Below are positions 7,886 to 17,423 of a stretch of 64,000 nucleotides of DNA, one piece after another. This stretch comes from Candidatus Bathyarchaeota archaeon. GTDB taxonomy: Archaea; Thermoproteota; Bathyarchaeia; TCS64. A model generated the notes under the pieces. It ran no database searches. It saw only the letters and a program-made list of their open reading frames with translations, and was not told the DNA's origin. Location: assembly GCA_018396865.1 (NCBI GenBank), contig JAGTRB010000008.1, positions 1 to 64,000 on the forward strand. Reading direction: 5' to 3'. Each line of letters begins with the position of its first letter. Position 1 is the first letter of the stretch. Position numbers and translations under genes: made by a program.

Positions 7886-9640
7886 TGGATTAGTGGATAT
7901 TTCCTTGGGGATAGTTATGGTGAAGGTTGTTCCTTCACCAAGCCTCGAGTCTACGGTTATTCTTCCCCCGTGTGCCTCTACCGTCCTCTTGCAGTAGGCT
8001 AACCCCAGGCCTAGGCCACTCGGCTTAGTTGTCGAGAAGGGTTCGAAGAGGCAGTTCAAGACCTCCTCCGGTATCCCTCCCCCGGTATCCGATATCTTAA
8101 TCACCACCTCATCCCCCGAGGCCTCCGCCGAGACTGTGAGTTCTCCTCCCTTAGGCATAGCCTCCATCGAGTTCCTGAGCAGGTTGTCTAGGACCCTCCT
8201 GAACCTCGAAGCGTCGAGCGGGATTTGGTCAAGGCCTTCCCCAAGCTTCAGGGATACCGAGATCGTCGGTGGCGGATAGAGCTCCTCTAATGCCCTTTTG
8301 ATCAGCTCTCCAAGGTCTGTGGCCCCAACCCTAAGCGAAGCCTCCTTTACATCCTGACGTAGATCCCTTAGGATCGTATCTGCCTGTTCAACAGCCCCCT
8401 CCATAAGCTTCAATATTTGTTCGGATTGCTCAGGCCTAAATCTCAACATGTAGATGGCGTTCTTTATGATCTGGAGGGGGTTTTTCAGGTCGTGGGCAAC
8501 CATGGCCGAGACCTCACCGGCAGCAGCCATCCTCTCAGCCCTTATCAGCTCTTTTGTCTTCTCCTCGACGAGCTCCTCAAGGCCCTGGCTGTACCGGCGG
8601 ATTGTCTCCTGCGAGATCTTGAGGCGTTCAAGCATCGAGTTCACCCCCTCAGCTAGGCTAGAGATCTCATCCTCCCCTGATACTCTAACCCTCAGGGATG
8701 GATCCCCCGTATTTTCTATCTTCCTGACCTCTAGGCTTAGGTGGGATAGGCGGGAGAGAACCATCCCATCCAGCAACTTCAGGATCAGGATGCTTGCCAA
8801 GAGGCTCATTGCGATGCTAGAGGCCATGAAGAATGAGACAGCCCTCAAGCCTTGGGCATAGATCTCCCTAGGCTCGGTAACTGTAAGGATCAATCCGGGC
8901 TTTCCATAGATATCCTTCAAGACGGAGTATCCAACGATTAAACTATCATCTAAGGGTTGGACCGTTATCTTAGAATCGGCCTCTGGGAGGGTTGGTGGAG
9001 TTGATGAAGCTTCAAGCCCTTTGATCTCAAGCTTCAGGTTTGTGACCTCAGCTAACCTTCTCAGCTCTTCAGAGTCAAGGTATCGCCCCATTATGAGGGC
9101 CCCCCTTATAGGCCCTCCCCCATCACTCCTCGTTATGGGCCTTGAGGAGATTAGGAGGGGGGCCTCAGGCAGAATTATAAGTCCTTTCACCTCACTTCCA
9201 GGCTCACCGTGGCTTAGCAGGAGGCTGTTAGGAGCTAGATGCTCCAGGAGCGAGCTGGGAAGGGAAACCTCTTTTCGATTCTCATAGTCATAGGCCTTCC
9301 CAAATACGAGTTTTCCATCGGAGTCATAATATAGGATCACGTTGAGCCTTAGGTTTATAAAGGTGCTATCAACGAGGTTCGAATCTATATAGTCCCTGTT
9401 TTTGTCCTCGATGAAGTTGTAGGTGTCATCCCATGAGGCCCAATCCTCGTTTGTAGCATCCAACTCCCCTAATGAGGTTGAGAGAGCTCGTAGGGCCTGC
9501 TCAACGCCCTTTTTAACTTCACGATCCTCCAAGTCTTGAAAGCCAGAAAGGATGATAAAGTGGGAGGTTAAAAAGAGGAAGGACAGAAAAGTGAAAATAA
9601 TTGATATGATAATTATCAATGTCTTATTATAAATCTTCAA
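7877..9640 (-). CDS. Membrane sensor histidine kinase (CHASE4-HAMP-HisKA-HATPase)
   Basis: A kinase of about 587 residues. An N-terminal membrane helix is followed by an extracellular CHASE4-type sensor (motif NEDWASWDDTYNFIED), a second membrane helix, a HAMP linker (SRLSHLSLEVRKIEN) and the H-box VAHDLKNPLQ with phospho-His at about residue 383. The ATPase domain has NLLRNSMEAM, DTGGGIP, FEPFSTTKP and GLGLGLAYCK. I prefer the TTG start at 9640, which follows GGTGGGAT and fits a TATA-like box near 9670-9690; an ATG at 9670 is the alternative. It should phosphorylate the receiver protein encoded convergently. The ligand sensed by CHASE4 is unknown. Confidence 0.9.
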   Translation of the reverse strand: MKIYNKTLIIIISIIFTFLSFLFLTSHFIILSGFQDLEDREVKKGVEQALRALSTSLGELDATNEDWASWDDTYNFIEDKNRDYIDSNLVDSTFINLRLNVILYYDSDGKLVFGKAYDYENRKEVSLPSSLLEHLAPNSLLLSHGEPGSEVKGLIILPEAPLLISSRPITRSDGGGPIRGALIMGRYLDSEELRRLAEVTNLKLEIKGLEASSTPPTLPEADSKITVQPLDDSLIVGYSVLKDIYGKPGLILTVTEPREIYAQGLRAVSFFMASSIAMSLLASILILKLLDGMVLSRLSHLSLEVRKIENTGDPSLRVRVSGEDEISSLAEGVNSMLERLKISQETIRRYSQGLEELVEEKTKELIRAERMAAAGEVSAMVAHDLKNPLQIIKNAIYMLRFRPEQSEQILKLMEGAVEQADTILRDLRQDVKEASLRVGATDLGELIKRALEELYPPPTISVSLKLGEGLDQIPLDASRFRRVLDNLLRNSMEAMPKGGELTVSAEASGDEVVIKISDTGGGIPEEVLNCLFEPFSTTKPSGLGLGLAYCKRTVEAHGGRITVDSRLGEGTTFTITIPKEISTNPLR

Positions 9641-9872
9641 AACGATCCCACCAAAAATCTGAATATACATTAAAAATTTTTAAATATTTTAGATATAAAA
9701 GTTTTTTGAAAAATTCTGTTATGATTTGTTTTACTATTTTATTTATAGATATCAATTCACCTCTAGTCTTTAAGCAACTAAACACATGTTTCGAAAAATT
9801 ATTCAGATATATATGGATTATATTCTCTTAAAATGTATTTTAAAAATATATTTAGAAATTAGAATTGGTGAT

Positions 9873-12803
9873 TTACTGCGGCTGATCCCCTTCTATGTAG
9901 ATCGCGGGCTTGTAGGGCTTAGACCTCTTGGCTCTCCCCTCGGGGTCCTTTATCCATGGGTCGCTCTCGTCGTTGATGGTGACCTCGCATCCCAACTCAG
10001 ATGCGAAGAACTCCAGAGCATCCTGTAAGAGCTTGAGCTCATTTACGATGCCGAGCTTCAGCCTTCTCTTCAGGGTCTCCTCCGGCAGCCTCCTGACCTC
10101 CTCCACGGTCGCACGGGCGTACTCCGAGACCTCCCTGGGCCTTGTTCTGAGCTCGTCCTCCTTCAGGGCCTCCCTTATGAGATCTCCAACTTCCAGGGTG
10201 CCCATGGCCGCCTGTTGGAGGGCTTTCAGGTAGATCTTCCACTTCCAGCCCGTCGCGGTGTAGAGGTGGACCACCTTGGGCTTAGCTCCAGTAGCCTTCA
10301 ATATGTTCTGTATATCCTCTAGACAGGTCTTCACCATCAGCTCCAGCTCTTCCACATCGGGTCTTATCATGGAGCGATCCACCTCCGGCCAGGGTGCCTT
10401 GGATATGAAGCCCTCTCCCCCCATGGCCTCCCAGATCTCCTCGGATATGTGCGGTGTGAATGGCGCCAGCATTTTGACCTGCGCCTCTAGTACGCGGTAT
10501 AGGACATGCTGGGTGACCTCTATACGGCCTTCCTTCGATCTCTTTGGAGAGGTCCGCTTCATGTACCAGTCTATGTCCGCGTTCAAGTTGAAGAGGATGG
10601 AGTGGATGGCCTTCCTCACCCTCATCTCCTCCATCGCCTGGGTTGCCTCCTCTATGGCCCTCTGGAGCCTGCTCATCATCCATAGATCGATCTCCTCCAG
10701 CTCCCCCACTACGCCTCTTCCTCCCTTGGCCACCTCCATAGCCCAGTTGTAGAGCCTCTCAAGGGTTGACTGCATCGACCTGGCCAGCTCCCTGCTGAAA
10801 TCTGCATCCTTAAGGGGCTCGGCCGTCACCATGAGGGTGAGCCTGAGGGTGTCCGCTCCATATGTTGTTATGGCCTCAGCCAGCGGGATGATGTTCGCGA
10901 AGGACTTGCTCATCTTCTGCCCCTCCATAAGGACGCTCCCGTTCACGTAGATCCCCCTTGGCCATAGGCTCCTCGGGAATATGGCGTCGTGGTTGAAGAT
11001 CATGAAGGTGAGGTGGTTAGGGATGAGGTCCCTCCCCGAGTGGCGGGCGTCTAATGGGTAAAAGTATAGGAACTCAGACCTCAGATTCTCGATCTCCTCC
11101 CTCGGGATCCCCGTCTCCTCAGCCACCCTCTCAGCTGAGCCCTCCCCCAGGAATATGTAGCTCCAGAAGCTAGGCCCTAAAGCCTCTGGATCTGGGTTCA
11201 GCCTCTTCAAACCCCTGACCACTGTGTAGTAGGCCATGTATATGGTTGAGTCTGAGAGGGCCTCGATTATCCACTCAGGGTCCCATGGGAGCCTAGTGCC
11301 CATCCCTGCCTTCCTGGCACATGCCTTCCTCTTCAGCCAGTCTATCACGTGCTCGAACTCCTGCCTCAGCTCCTCGGGGATGATCCTCATCTCAGCTAGG
11401 TTCTCGTAGGCCAGCTTCTTCCAGGACGGATCCCCATAGTCTATGAACCACTGGTTCTCGAATATCTTGACCACGACATCCGTCCCGCATCTGCACTTTA
11501 CGGGGGAGATGAGCTCGTAGATGGTTGTCGCCTTCCTCTCGGCTAATAGGTCCTCCTTAACGGCCTCCTTAGCCTTGGCGACTGGTAGGCCTGAATACCT
11601 GCCCGTGTTACTCCTCATCCTCCCGTTGTGGTACTCCTGGCTGTAGACCTCCTGGGTCGCCTTCTCAAGCCTGGGATCTCCCTGCCCCTTTATCTCCATC
11701 CTCTTTACAACATCTTGAGCTGGAAGCTCTCCATATTCTGGAACCTCTATCACCGATACGGGTTCAACTGTTCTGACAGCACCGGGCTTCAATCCCATCT
11801 CCTGGAGGGCCCTGTTGGAGAGCCTCTTCAACTCCTCTAGGGCTACGAGATCATAGGGGGCGTGGGCTGGGACCGACATGACCACCCCTGTAGCTCCCTT
11901 AGGATCGACGAAGCTAGCGGGCAGTATGGGGATCTCCTTCCCGGTGGCGGGGTTCACCACGCTCCCGCCGATTAGGCGGGAGCCCTGGAATCTCTCCTCG
12001 ACCTCCACCTTTCTACCTAGGAATCTGAGCTTCTCGACGGCTTGGAGGCTTATTATCCAGGCCTCTCCGTCAACTCCAGCCTTGACGTACTCTGAGGATG
12101 GATTGATCCACATGTTCACCGCTCCGAAGACGGTCTCAGGCCTGAGGGTCGCAGCCGGGAAGACCTCCTCCCCCCTCCTAAACTTTATCACCGTGAACTC
12201 CTCTATCTCGGGCTCCACATCCCCGACGGTGTCGTGCTGGCCTACAGGGTTTCCGCAGTGGGGGCACCAGCCAACTGGGTGGCTTCCTTGGACTATGTAG
12301 CCCTTCTCCCTGAGCTTTGTGAACTGCCACTCTATGAACCTGTTGTAGTATGGGTCTATGGTCGTGAACTCCCTCCTCCAGTCTATGCTGAAGCCCATCC
12401 TCTGCATCCCATGCTTTATCTCCCCCGCGAAGTATGTCGCCATCCTTATGGGCGTGTTCAGCTCCTGAAGCCTCTCCTTAGGGACGTGGTATATGTTGAG
12501 GAAGGTGTCCAGGAGGTCTTCATCCCCCTTCATCAGCCTCTCAACCATCGCTATGACGGGGGTTCCAGTGTAGTGCCAGGCCATGGGGAAGAGGACGTTG
12601 TAGCTCTGCATCCTCCTGTACCTGGCGTGGACATCAGCCAACGTGTAGGTTCTACCATGCCCTATGTGCTGGGGGGAGTTGGGATATGGATACGCGACTG
12701 TTAGATAAAATTTGGGCCTTCCCGGTGTGGGGTCGGCCTCGAATATCCTGGCCTCAGACCATCTCCTCTGCCACTTCTCCTCTATGGAGCCCCAGTCGAC
12801 CAT
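9873..12803 (-). CDS. leuS: Leucyl-tRNA synthetase, archaeal type
   Basis: A 976-residue class Ia synthetase that charges tRNA-Leu with leucine. The HIGH signature is in PNSPQHIGHGRTYTLADV near residue 45. KMSKS is at about residues 630-634 in EGQKMSKSF. The large editing (CP1) domain lies between, with the TLRPETVFG segment. The C-terminal extension is of archaeal/eukaryal length. Stand-alone gene, 64 bases downstream of alaS on the same strand. Start ATG at 12803. Nothing unusual seen. Confidence 0.96.
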   Translation of the reverse strand: MVDWGSIEEKWQRRWSEARIFEADPTPGRPKFYLTVAYPYPNSPQHIGHGRTYTLADVHARYRRMQSYNVLFPMAWHYTGTPVIAMVERLMKGDEDLLDTFLNIYHVPKERLQELNTPIRMATYFAGEIKHGMQRMGFSIDWRREFTTIDPYYNRFIEWQFTKLREKGYIVQGSHPVGWCPHCGNPVGQHDTVGDVEPEIEEFTVIKFRRGEEVFPAATLRPETVFGAVNMWINPSSEYVKAGVDGEAWIISLQAVEKLRFLGRKVEVEERFQGSRLIGGSVVNPATGKEIPILPASFVDPKGATGVVMSVPAHAPYDLVALEELKRLSNRALQEMGLKPGAVRTVEPVSVIEVPEYGELPAQDVVKRMEIKGQGDPRLEKATQEVYSQEYHNGRMRSNTGRYSGLPVAKAKEAVKEDLLAERKATTIYELISPVKCRCGTDVVVKIFENQWFIDYGDPSWKKLAYENLAEMRIIPEELRQEFEHVIDWLKRKACARKAGMGTRLPWDPEWIIEALSDSTIYMAYYTVVRGLKRLNPDPEALGPSFWSYIFLGEGSAERVAEETGIPREEIENLRSEFLYFYPLDARHSGRDLIPNHLTFMIFNHDAIFPRSLWPRGIYVNGSVLMEGQKMSKSFANIIPLAEAITTYGADTLRLTLMVTAEPLKDADFSRELARSMQSTLERLYNWAMEVAKGGRGVVGELEEIDLWMMSRLQRAIEEATQAMEEMRVRKAIHSILFNLNADIDWYMKRTSPKRSKEGRIEVTQHVLYRVLEAQVKMLAPFTPHISEEIWEAMGGEGFISKAPWPEVDRSMIRPDVEELELMVKTCLEDIQNILKATGAKPKVVHLYTATGWKWKIYLKALQQAAMGTLEVGDLIREALKEDELRTRPREVSEYARATVEEVRRLPEETLKRRLKLGIVNELKLLQDALEFFASELGCEVTINDESDPWIKDPEGRAKRSKPYKPAIYIEGDQPQ

Positions 12804-12867
12804 ATCAGCCCCTTTCCTGATCGAATCATGTTGCTGTAGGGAGAATAAAGGTTGTGAGTAAAAAATC

Positions 12868-15612
12868 CTACAGAGCTCTCTCCTCAGCCCTTTCCTTAAT
12901 GGTGGCCCATCTTCTCAATATCTCGATTATCTCCTCTCTCCTCTCCCTGAGGAGGCTCGGGTTCCCTCCACCGCCCTGGCCGAAGTGGGGCTCTCCGCCT
13001 CCTCCTCCCCCCACCACCTCAGCTATCTCTCCGGCTATCCTTCCCGCGTGGATCCCCTTCACGAGGGCTTCAAGCCCAACCTTCACAATGAACCTAGCCT
13101 CCTTCTCCGAGGCCAGTACAGCTATTGTCTTCTCCGAGAGCTGGGCTAGCGAGTTTCCAACCTCTATGGCGAGGTCTACTCCCCCCTCAAGCGTTTCGAC
13201 TATGAGGCTCCACCCCATGAACTCGACGGCTCCCTTGAGAAGGTCCTTGGCGATATACCTCGAGGCTAGGCGGAGGTACTCATCCCTCTCCTTTCTAAGC
13301 CTCGATGCCTTCTCAACGCTCTCGGCGACGACCTTCTCGACGTGTTCGATGGATGTTCCAAGGGTCTCAGCCACCCCTAGTAGGATCCGCTCCCTCTTCT
13401 GCACCTCCTCCAGGGCATGGGGTCCAGTGGAGAATAGGATCCGCTCAATCCCGTCCTGTACCCTCTCAGTCCCCAGTATCTTGACCATCCCCACCTCCGA
13501 GGTCTTGCTAACATGGGTCCCGCCGCATGCCTCGGCATCCCAGCCCTCAACCTCAACGACCCTTATCTCCCTTCCAGGGGCCACCCCTCCCTGGTAGAGG
13601 CGGAATCCATACCTCTTCTCGGCCTCGTTCCTGGGCATCCAACTGCATCTGACCCGCCTCCCCTCCGAGACCACCTCGTTGACCAGCTGCTCCATCCTCT
13701 CCACATCCTCCCTCGTCAGCCTTCTGTGGTGGCTTATATCCAAGCGGCTCACCTCAACGCCCTTCTGGGCTCCAGCCTGCCAGGCGTGCTCCCCAAGAAC
13801 CCTCCGGGCGGCTCCTAGGAGGAGGTGGGTCGCAGTGTGGCTCCTCATGAGGGAGAACCTTCTATCCCAGTCTATTATCCCTTTAACATCTTCTCCGACC
13901 TTGAAGTTTGAGCCTTCAACCTCGTGGATTAATACTCCATCGATGGATTGGACGTTTTTGACTCTAACCCTCTCTGATCCCTTCAGAAGCCAGCCCGTGT
14001 CTGAGAGCTGACCTCCAGCCTCGGCGTAGAAGGATGTCCTGTCCAGGACAACATATTTATCATCGATGGTGGCTATGACCCTGGCCTCGAACTCCCTCAT
14101 ATAGGGGTCTTCGTAGAATAGCATAACCGTCTTCTCTAGGCCCTTCACCATCTCTGACAGCTCCCCCTTATCGGCCCTCTCGGGGGCCTCTCTCCCCATA
14201 TGCCTCCTCGCCACCAATGAGTAGAAGTCGCCTGGAACCTGGATATCGAATCTCTCCTCCGAGGCTGCATCCCTCACATCCTCGGGTGTTAGGCCGTGGC
14301 TATCGTAGAACTCTATAAGCTGATCCGTGGAGATAGGCCCCCTCCTCAGCGCCCTCTTGACTAGGGATGATCCCCTCCTCAGCGTCTCGCTGTACTTCTC
14401 CTCCTCAGCCTTGATCATCTCAAGCACCTCCTCCCTCATCTCCCTAAGGTGGGGGAAATCCCCTCCCCAGTAATCTATCTGGGCCTCCACCAGGTCCTGG
14501 AGTCTGCCTTCTAGGCCGACCCTCCTCAAAAGCCTATAGGCTCGCCGGTATAGGAGGCGGGCTAGGTAGCCCTCCCTGACATTGGATGGGACAACCCCTT
14601 CGGATAGTATGAACACAAGGCTCTTCGTGTGGTCTAGGGCTGCGTATACGCTTTCAAATTGACCTATAAGCCTCTCAAGCTCCTGTGGGTCGTATCCTAG
14701 GAGAGCGGCCAGCCTCTCAACCACCTCTTGGGACCTCGGGTGTGGTGTCAGATGCCTGACGACCTCGGATAGGACCTTATTCTTCTCTCCTCTCAGCCCA
14801 GCCCATTCCAAGACCCTTTCTAGGATCGGCCCGTAGACGGCGTGGAAGGCGCTCGGGGTTCCGGCGCTGAGCCAGGTCCAGCGCTCTATCCCATATCCTG
14901 TGTCAACCACCCTTATCGGCATCGGCTCTAGCCTTGAGCCTATAACCCTGAACATCATGAAGACCAGGGTGGATATCTCCAGGCCGTCAACACATCCCTC
15001 CAGGTCGAAGCCCGCGTTTCCTCCACCGCTCCATAATCCCTCCTTATATGTGACCTTCTCCGAGGGCACCCCAAGTTCTCTGGTGAGGAGGTCGTGGTGG
15101 AACCTGACGGTCTCATCCTTCCAATAGATTGGGGGCCTCCCCTCGTAGTTGAAGGCGTGGTGGCCTCCCATCTCGAAGATGGTCAGATGCCTCCCAGCCG
15201 TCTTTCCAACGAGGTCTATATCCTCAAACCTGAGGCATGGCTGGCTTATAACGAGGGGGTTCGCCGGCGGGGGGATGACCCCCTCCGTTACATATGGCTG
15301 GAAGTCCACTATGCTGGCTATGGTTATCATGAGGTCATCCCTCCACCTGGCGACGACGGGGTATGGAGGTATCCTCCCGTGTCCCCTCTCCTCGAAGTAG
15401 GATAGGAACCTCTCCCTCATCTCGGCCACTGTGAACCTCCTGTTAACAGGGGAGTCGCCTATGAAGGTGTAGGAGGCGCATGGGAAGTCTCCGCAGTTCT
15501 CGGAGGAAGGGTTCTGGGTCCAGTAGTGGCTTCCGCAGAGAGGGCAGATCTTCCTCACAAAGCCTTGCTCCTCGAAGAAGGGCAGCCTGAACTCGTCTGG
15601 GGGAACCTCCAA
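12868..15612 (-). CDS. alaS: Alanyl-tRNA synthetase, archaeal type
   Basis: A 914-residue class II synthetase that charges tRNA-Ala and edits mischarged Ser/Gly. The N-terminus carries the archaeal zinc-like segment KICPLCGSHYW and then the catalytic core. The editing domain shows HTATHLL and CGGTHV metal-binding motifs, and the C-Ala domain has the glycine-rich VVGGGGGGEPHFGQGGGG. Start TTG at 15612; an ATG just upstream is in another frame. A TATA-like sequence at 15632-15642 would give an almost leaderless transcript. The gene follows rpl12 by 36 bases, an arrangement seen in several archaea. Confidence 0.96.
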   Translation of the reverse strand: MEVPPDEFRLPFFEEQGFVRKICPLCGSHYWTQNPSSENCGDFPCASYTFIGDSPVNRRFTVAEMRERFLSYFEERGHGRIPPYPVVARWRDDLMITIASIVDFQPYVTEGVIPPPANPLVISQPCLRFEDIDLVGKTAGRHLTIFEMGGHHAFNYEGRPPIYWKDETVRFHHDLLTRELGVPSEKVTYKEGLWSGGGNAGFDLEGCVDGLEISTLVFMMFRVIGSRLEPMPIRVVDTGYGIERWTWLSAGTPSAFHAVYGPILERVLEWAGLRGEKNKVLSEVVRHLTPHPRSQEVVERLAALLGYDPQELERLIGQFESVYAALDHTKSLVFILSEGVVPSNVREGYLARLLYRRAYRLLRRVGLEGRLQDLVEAQIDYWGGDFPHLREMREEVLEMIKAEEEKYSETLRRGSSLVKRALRRGPISTDQLIEFYDSHGLTPEDVRDAASEERFDIQVPGDFYSLVARRHMGREAPERADKGELSEMVKGLEKTVMLFYEDPYMREFEARVIATIDDKYVVLDRTSFYAEAGGQLSDTGWLLKGSERVRVKNVQSIDGVLIHEVEGSNFKVGEDVKGIIDWDRRFSLMRSHTATHLLLGAARRVLGEHAWQAGAQKGVEVSRLDISHHRRLTREDVERMEQLVNEVVSEGRRVRCSWMPRNEAEKRYGFRLYQGGVAPGREIRVVEVEGWDAEACGGTHVSKTSEVGMVKILGTERVQDGIERILFSTGPHALEEVQKRERILLGVAETLGTSIEHVEKVVAESVEKASRLRKERDEYLRLASRYIAKDLLKGAVEFMGWSLIVETLEGGVDLAIEVGNSLAQLSEKTIAVLASEKEARFIVKVGLEALVKGIHAGRIAGEIAEVVGGGGGGEPHFGQGGGGNPSLLRERREEIIEILRRWATIKERAEERAL

Positions 15613-15648
15613 GCCATTAGACCCCAGGATGGTTCATTTAAGGCCAGG

Positions 15649-15966
15649 CTAGCCGAAGAGCGCGCTCAGGCCCTGGAGATCCTCCTCTTCCTCCTTCTTC
15701 TCCTCTTCCTTCGGCTTCTCCTCAGCCTTCTCGGCCACTGGTCCGCTGGGGGTTGGAGGAGAATAGGAAGCTGCAGCTGCGAAAACTGGGGTCTTTATAG
15801 CCTCATCTATATTGACCTCCGAGAGAGCCGCAACCAGGGCCTTCACCCTTATGGGGTCTGGCTTGATCCCAGCCGCGCTCAGGACATTCTCCAGGCTGCT
15901 CTCCGTTATCTCCTTGCCCGCACTATGGAGCAGCAGGGCCGCATACATGTACTGCAAATCCATCAC
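15649..15966 (-). CDS. rpl12: Ribosomal protein P1/L12
   Basis: A 105-residue acidic stalk protein of the large subunit. The N-terminal helical dimerisation domain begins [20 protein letters not shown]. After an Ala/Pro hinge comes the highly acidic tail [19 protein letters not shown] that recruits elongation factors. In most archaea this gene directly follows rplP0, but here it lies about 6.4 kb away on the other strand, still joined to alaS. It is divergent from the zinc-ribbon gene at 16077. Confidence 0.95.
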   Translation of the reverse strand: MMDLQYMYAALLLHSAGKEITESSLENVLSAAGIKPDPIRVKALVAALSEVNIDEAIKTPVFAAAASYSPPTPSGPVAEKAEEKPKEEEKKEEEEDLQGLSALFG

Positions 15967-16076
15967 CTCGACTTGAGCTGTTGCTCTTGAAGAGTGAAGA
16001 ATAGAACCGACTTTTATCCTTTCCTATCTCAAACCCTGGGGCACGCCTCACTAGAGGTCTCCCCTTTCGGAGGAGG

Positions 16077-16409
16077 ATGGTTTATAGAGCAGTTAGTCGT
16101 AAAGTTGATGAGAAATTGTCTCAAGAGGAGAGAACCTGCCCGAAGTGCAGGGGTTCGATGAGGAGGGGTGAGCTCCAGATCCCCATCGAGCGACTCCACC
16201 CTCAGTCCATCTCCCCATACTCCTCTGGAGCACTCTTCGGAGGGATGCCCACATTCGAGGAGGTGAATGTCGGGAAGCCCTACTGGGAGGAGAGGACTGG
16301 GGAGAAGAAGGGGGTCATCTTCAAGAGAGAGGAGGCTAAGAGGCTCACCATCTCAGGCTTCAGATGCACAAGGTGTGGATACATCGAACTCTACGCTCAA
16401 GATAAATGA
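16077..16409 (+). CDS. Unrecognised small zinc-ribbon protein
   Basis: A 110-residue soluble protein with two cysteine pairs, C21-PK-C24 and C97-TR-C100, spaced to form one zinc ribbon across the chain. Between them are GELQIPIERLHPQSISPYSS and a Gly-rich segment. The arrangement resembles small nucleic-acid-binding zinc ribbons, but I do not know the family. The ATG at 16077 follows GGAGGAGG almost directly, which is tight for a ribosome site; a TTTTAT box near 16010 may be the promoter. Divergent from rpl12. The function is open. Confidence 0.7.
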   Translation: MVYRAVSRKVDEKLSQEERTCPKCRGSMRRGELQIPIERLHPQSISPYSSGALFGGMPTFEEVNVGKPYWEERTGEKKGVIFKREEAKRLTISGFRCTRCGYIELYAQDK

Positions 16410-16528
16410 TCAGGAATAGGCCTACCATCGATGTGTAAGCATAGATAGACCACTCTGAGGAATAAATTAGAGTCTTTTTATGATCAATCCCCTGAAGATG
16501 CTTTAAAGATGAGTTAGAGAGGAGGCAC

Positions 16529-16540
16529 AGTTTAAATAAC
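16529..16540 (+). promoter_or_regulatory. Probable promoter of the HpaI-type aldolase gene
   Basis: AGTTTAAATAAC is a TATA-like box about 30 bases ahead of the ribosome site GGGGAGG and the ATG at 16569. The rest of 16410-16568 holds no gene that I can see. Confidence 0.45.
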
Positions 16541-16568
16541 GATCCGATGCCATCTAGAGGGGAGGATT

Positions 16569-17333
16569 ATGATGAGGAATAGGGTTAAGGAGAGGCTCAG
16601 AGGCGGAGGGGCAGCTTTAGGGGTCTGGATGTCCATCTTGAACCCTCAGGTGGTTAGGATAGTGGCCAACTCAGGGGTTGACTGGATCCTCTTCGACACC
16701 GAGCATGGACCCCCCACATTTGAGACCGTGGATAGCCTCGTGAGAGCCTCTGTCGGATGTAAGGCCCTGCCTCTGGTAAGGGTTGTCTGGAACGATATGA
16801 ACGCCATTAAGCTGGCGCTGGACACGGGAGCCTACGGGGTCATTGTGCCCTGGGTAAATACCAAGGAGGAGGCGGAGAGGGCTGTCTCATACTGCAGATA
16901 CCCGCCGGAGGGGGTGAGGGGATGCGCCCCGGGAAGACCAGCGTCGGTGTGGGGCCTCAGTGATGAGGAGTACTTAGAGGTAGTTAATGACGAGGTCTTA
17001 GTCGCGGTCCAGATAGAGACGAGGAAGGCCGTTGAGAATATAGAGGAGATCGTGGGAGTTGAGGGGGTTGACGCGACATTCATCGGCCCTATGGACCTCT
17101 CCATGTCCATGGGTTACAGGGGTAAGCCCTTCCACCCTGATGTCGTCAAGGCTATGGAGAGGGTTCTGGAGGCTTGTATCGCTTCAGGTGTCGCCCCGGG
17201 GATAGCCTTCGCTAGGGGGGTGGAGCATATAAACGAGCTTATAGAGAGGGGGTTCAGGTTCGTGGGCATAGGCAGTGATTCAGGCCTCCTCGCCATGGGC
17301 TGCTCCGAGACGTTGAAGAGGATCAGGAGATAG
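16569..17333 (+). CDS. HpcH/HpaI-family aldolase
   Basis: A 254-residue TIM-barrel enzyme. Family signatures include the GVWMSI opening, ILFDTEHGP (D43, E45, H46), PLVRVVWNDMNAIKLALD, GAYGVIVPWVNTKEEA and IETRKAVENIEEI, then IGPMDLSMSMG. Members are metal-dependent class II aldolases that cleave 4-hydroxy-2-oxoacids such as 2,4-dihydroxyhept-2-ene-1,7-dioate, or 2-keto-3-deoxy sugar acids, to pyruvate and an aldehyde. The substrate here cannot be assigned. It has its own promoter and ribosome site (GGGGAGG) and ends 90 bases before rps19e; it is probably a separate transcript. Confidence 0.88.
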   Translation: MMRNRVKERLRGGGAALGVWMSILNPQVVRIVANSGVDWILFDTEHGPPTFETVDSLVRASVGCKALPLVRVVWNDMNAIKLALDTGAYGVIVPWVNTKEEAERAVSYCRYPPEGVRGCAPGRPASVWGLSDEEYLEVVNDEVLVAVQIETRKAVENIEEIVGVEGVDATFIGPMDLSMSMGYRGKPFHPDVVKAMERVLEACIASGVAPGIAFARGVEHINELIERGFRFVGIGSDSGLLAMGCSETLKRIRR

Positions 17334-17423
17334 ATCAGCCTAGGATTATCATTCAGGTCTCAGGAGGAGAGAGATCAGATATATATGTCAGAGGCTTAAC
17401 CAATTCAATGCTGCGGAGAAAGG

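Noticed and set aside
12854-13597. 247-residue open frame on the plus strand inside alaS
   Set aside because: Antisense shadow of a clear synthetase gene; composition is low-complexity Ser/Pro and no motif is present.
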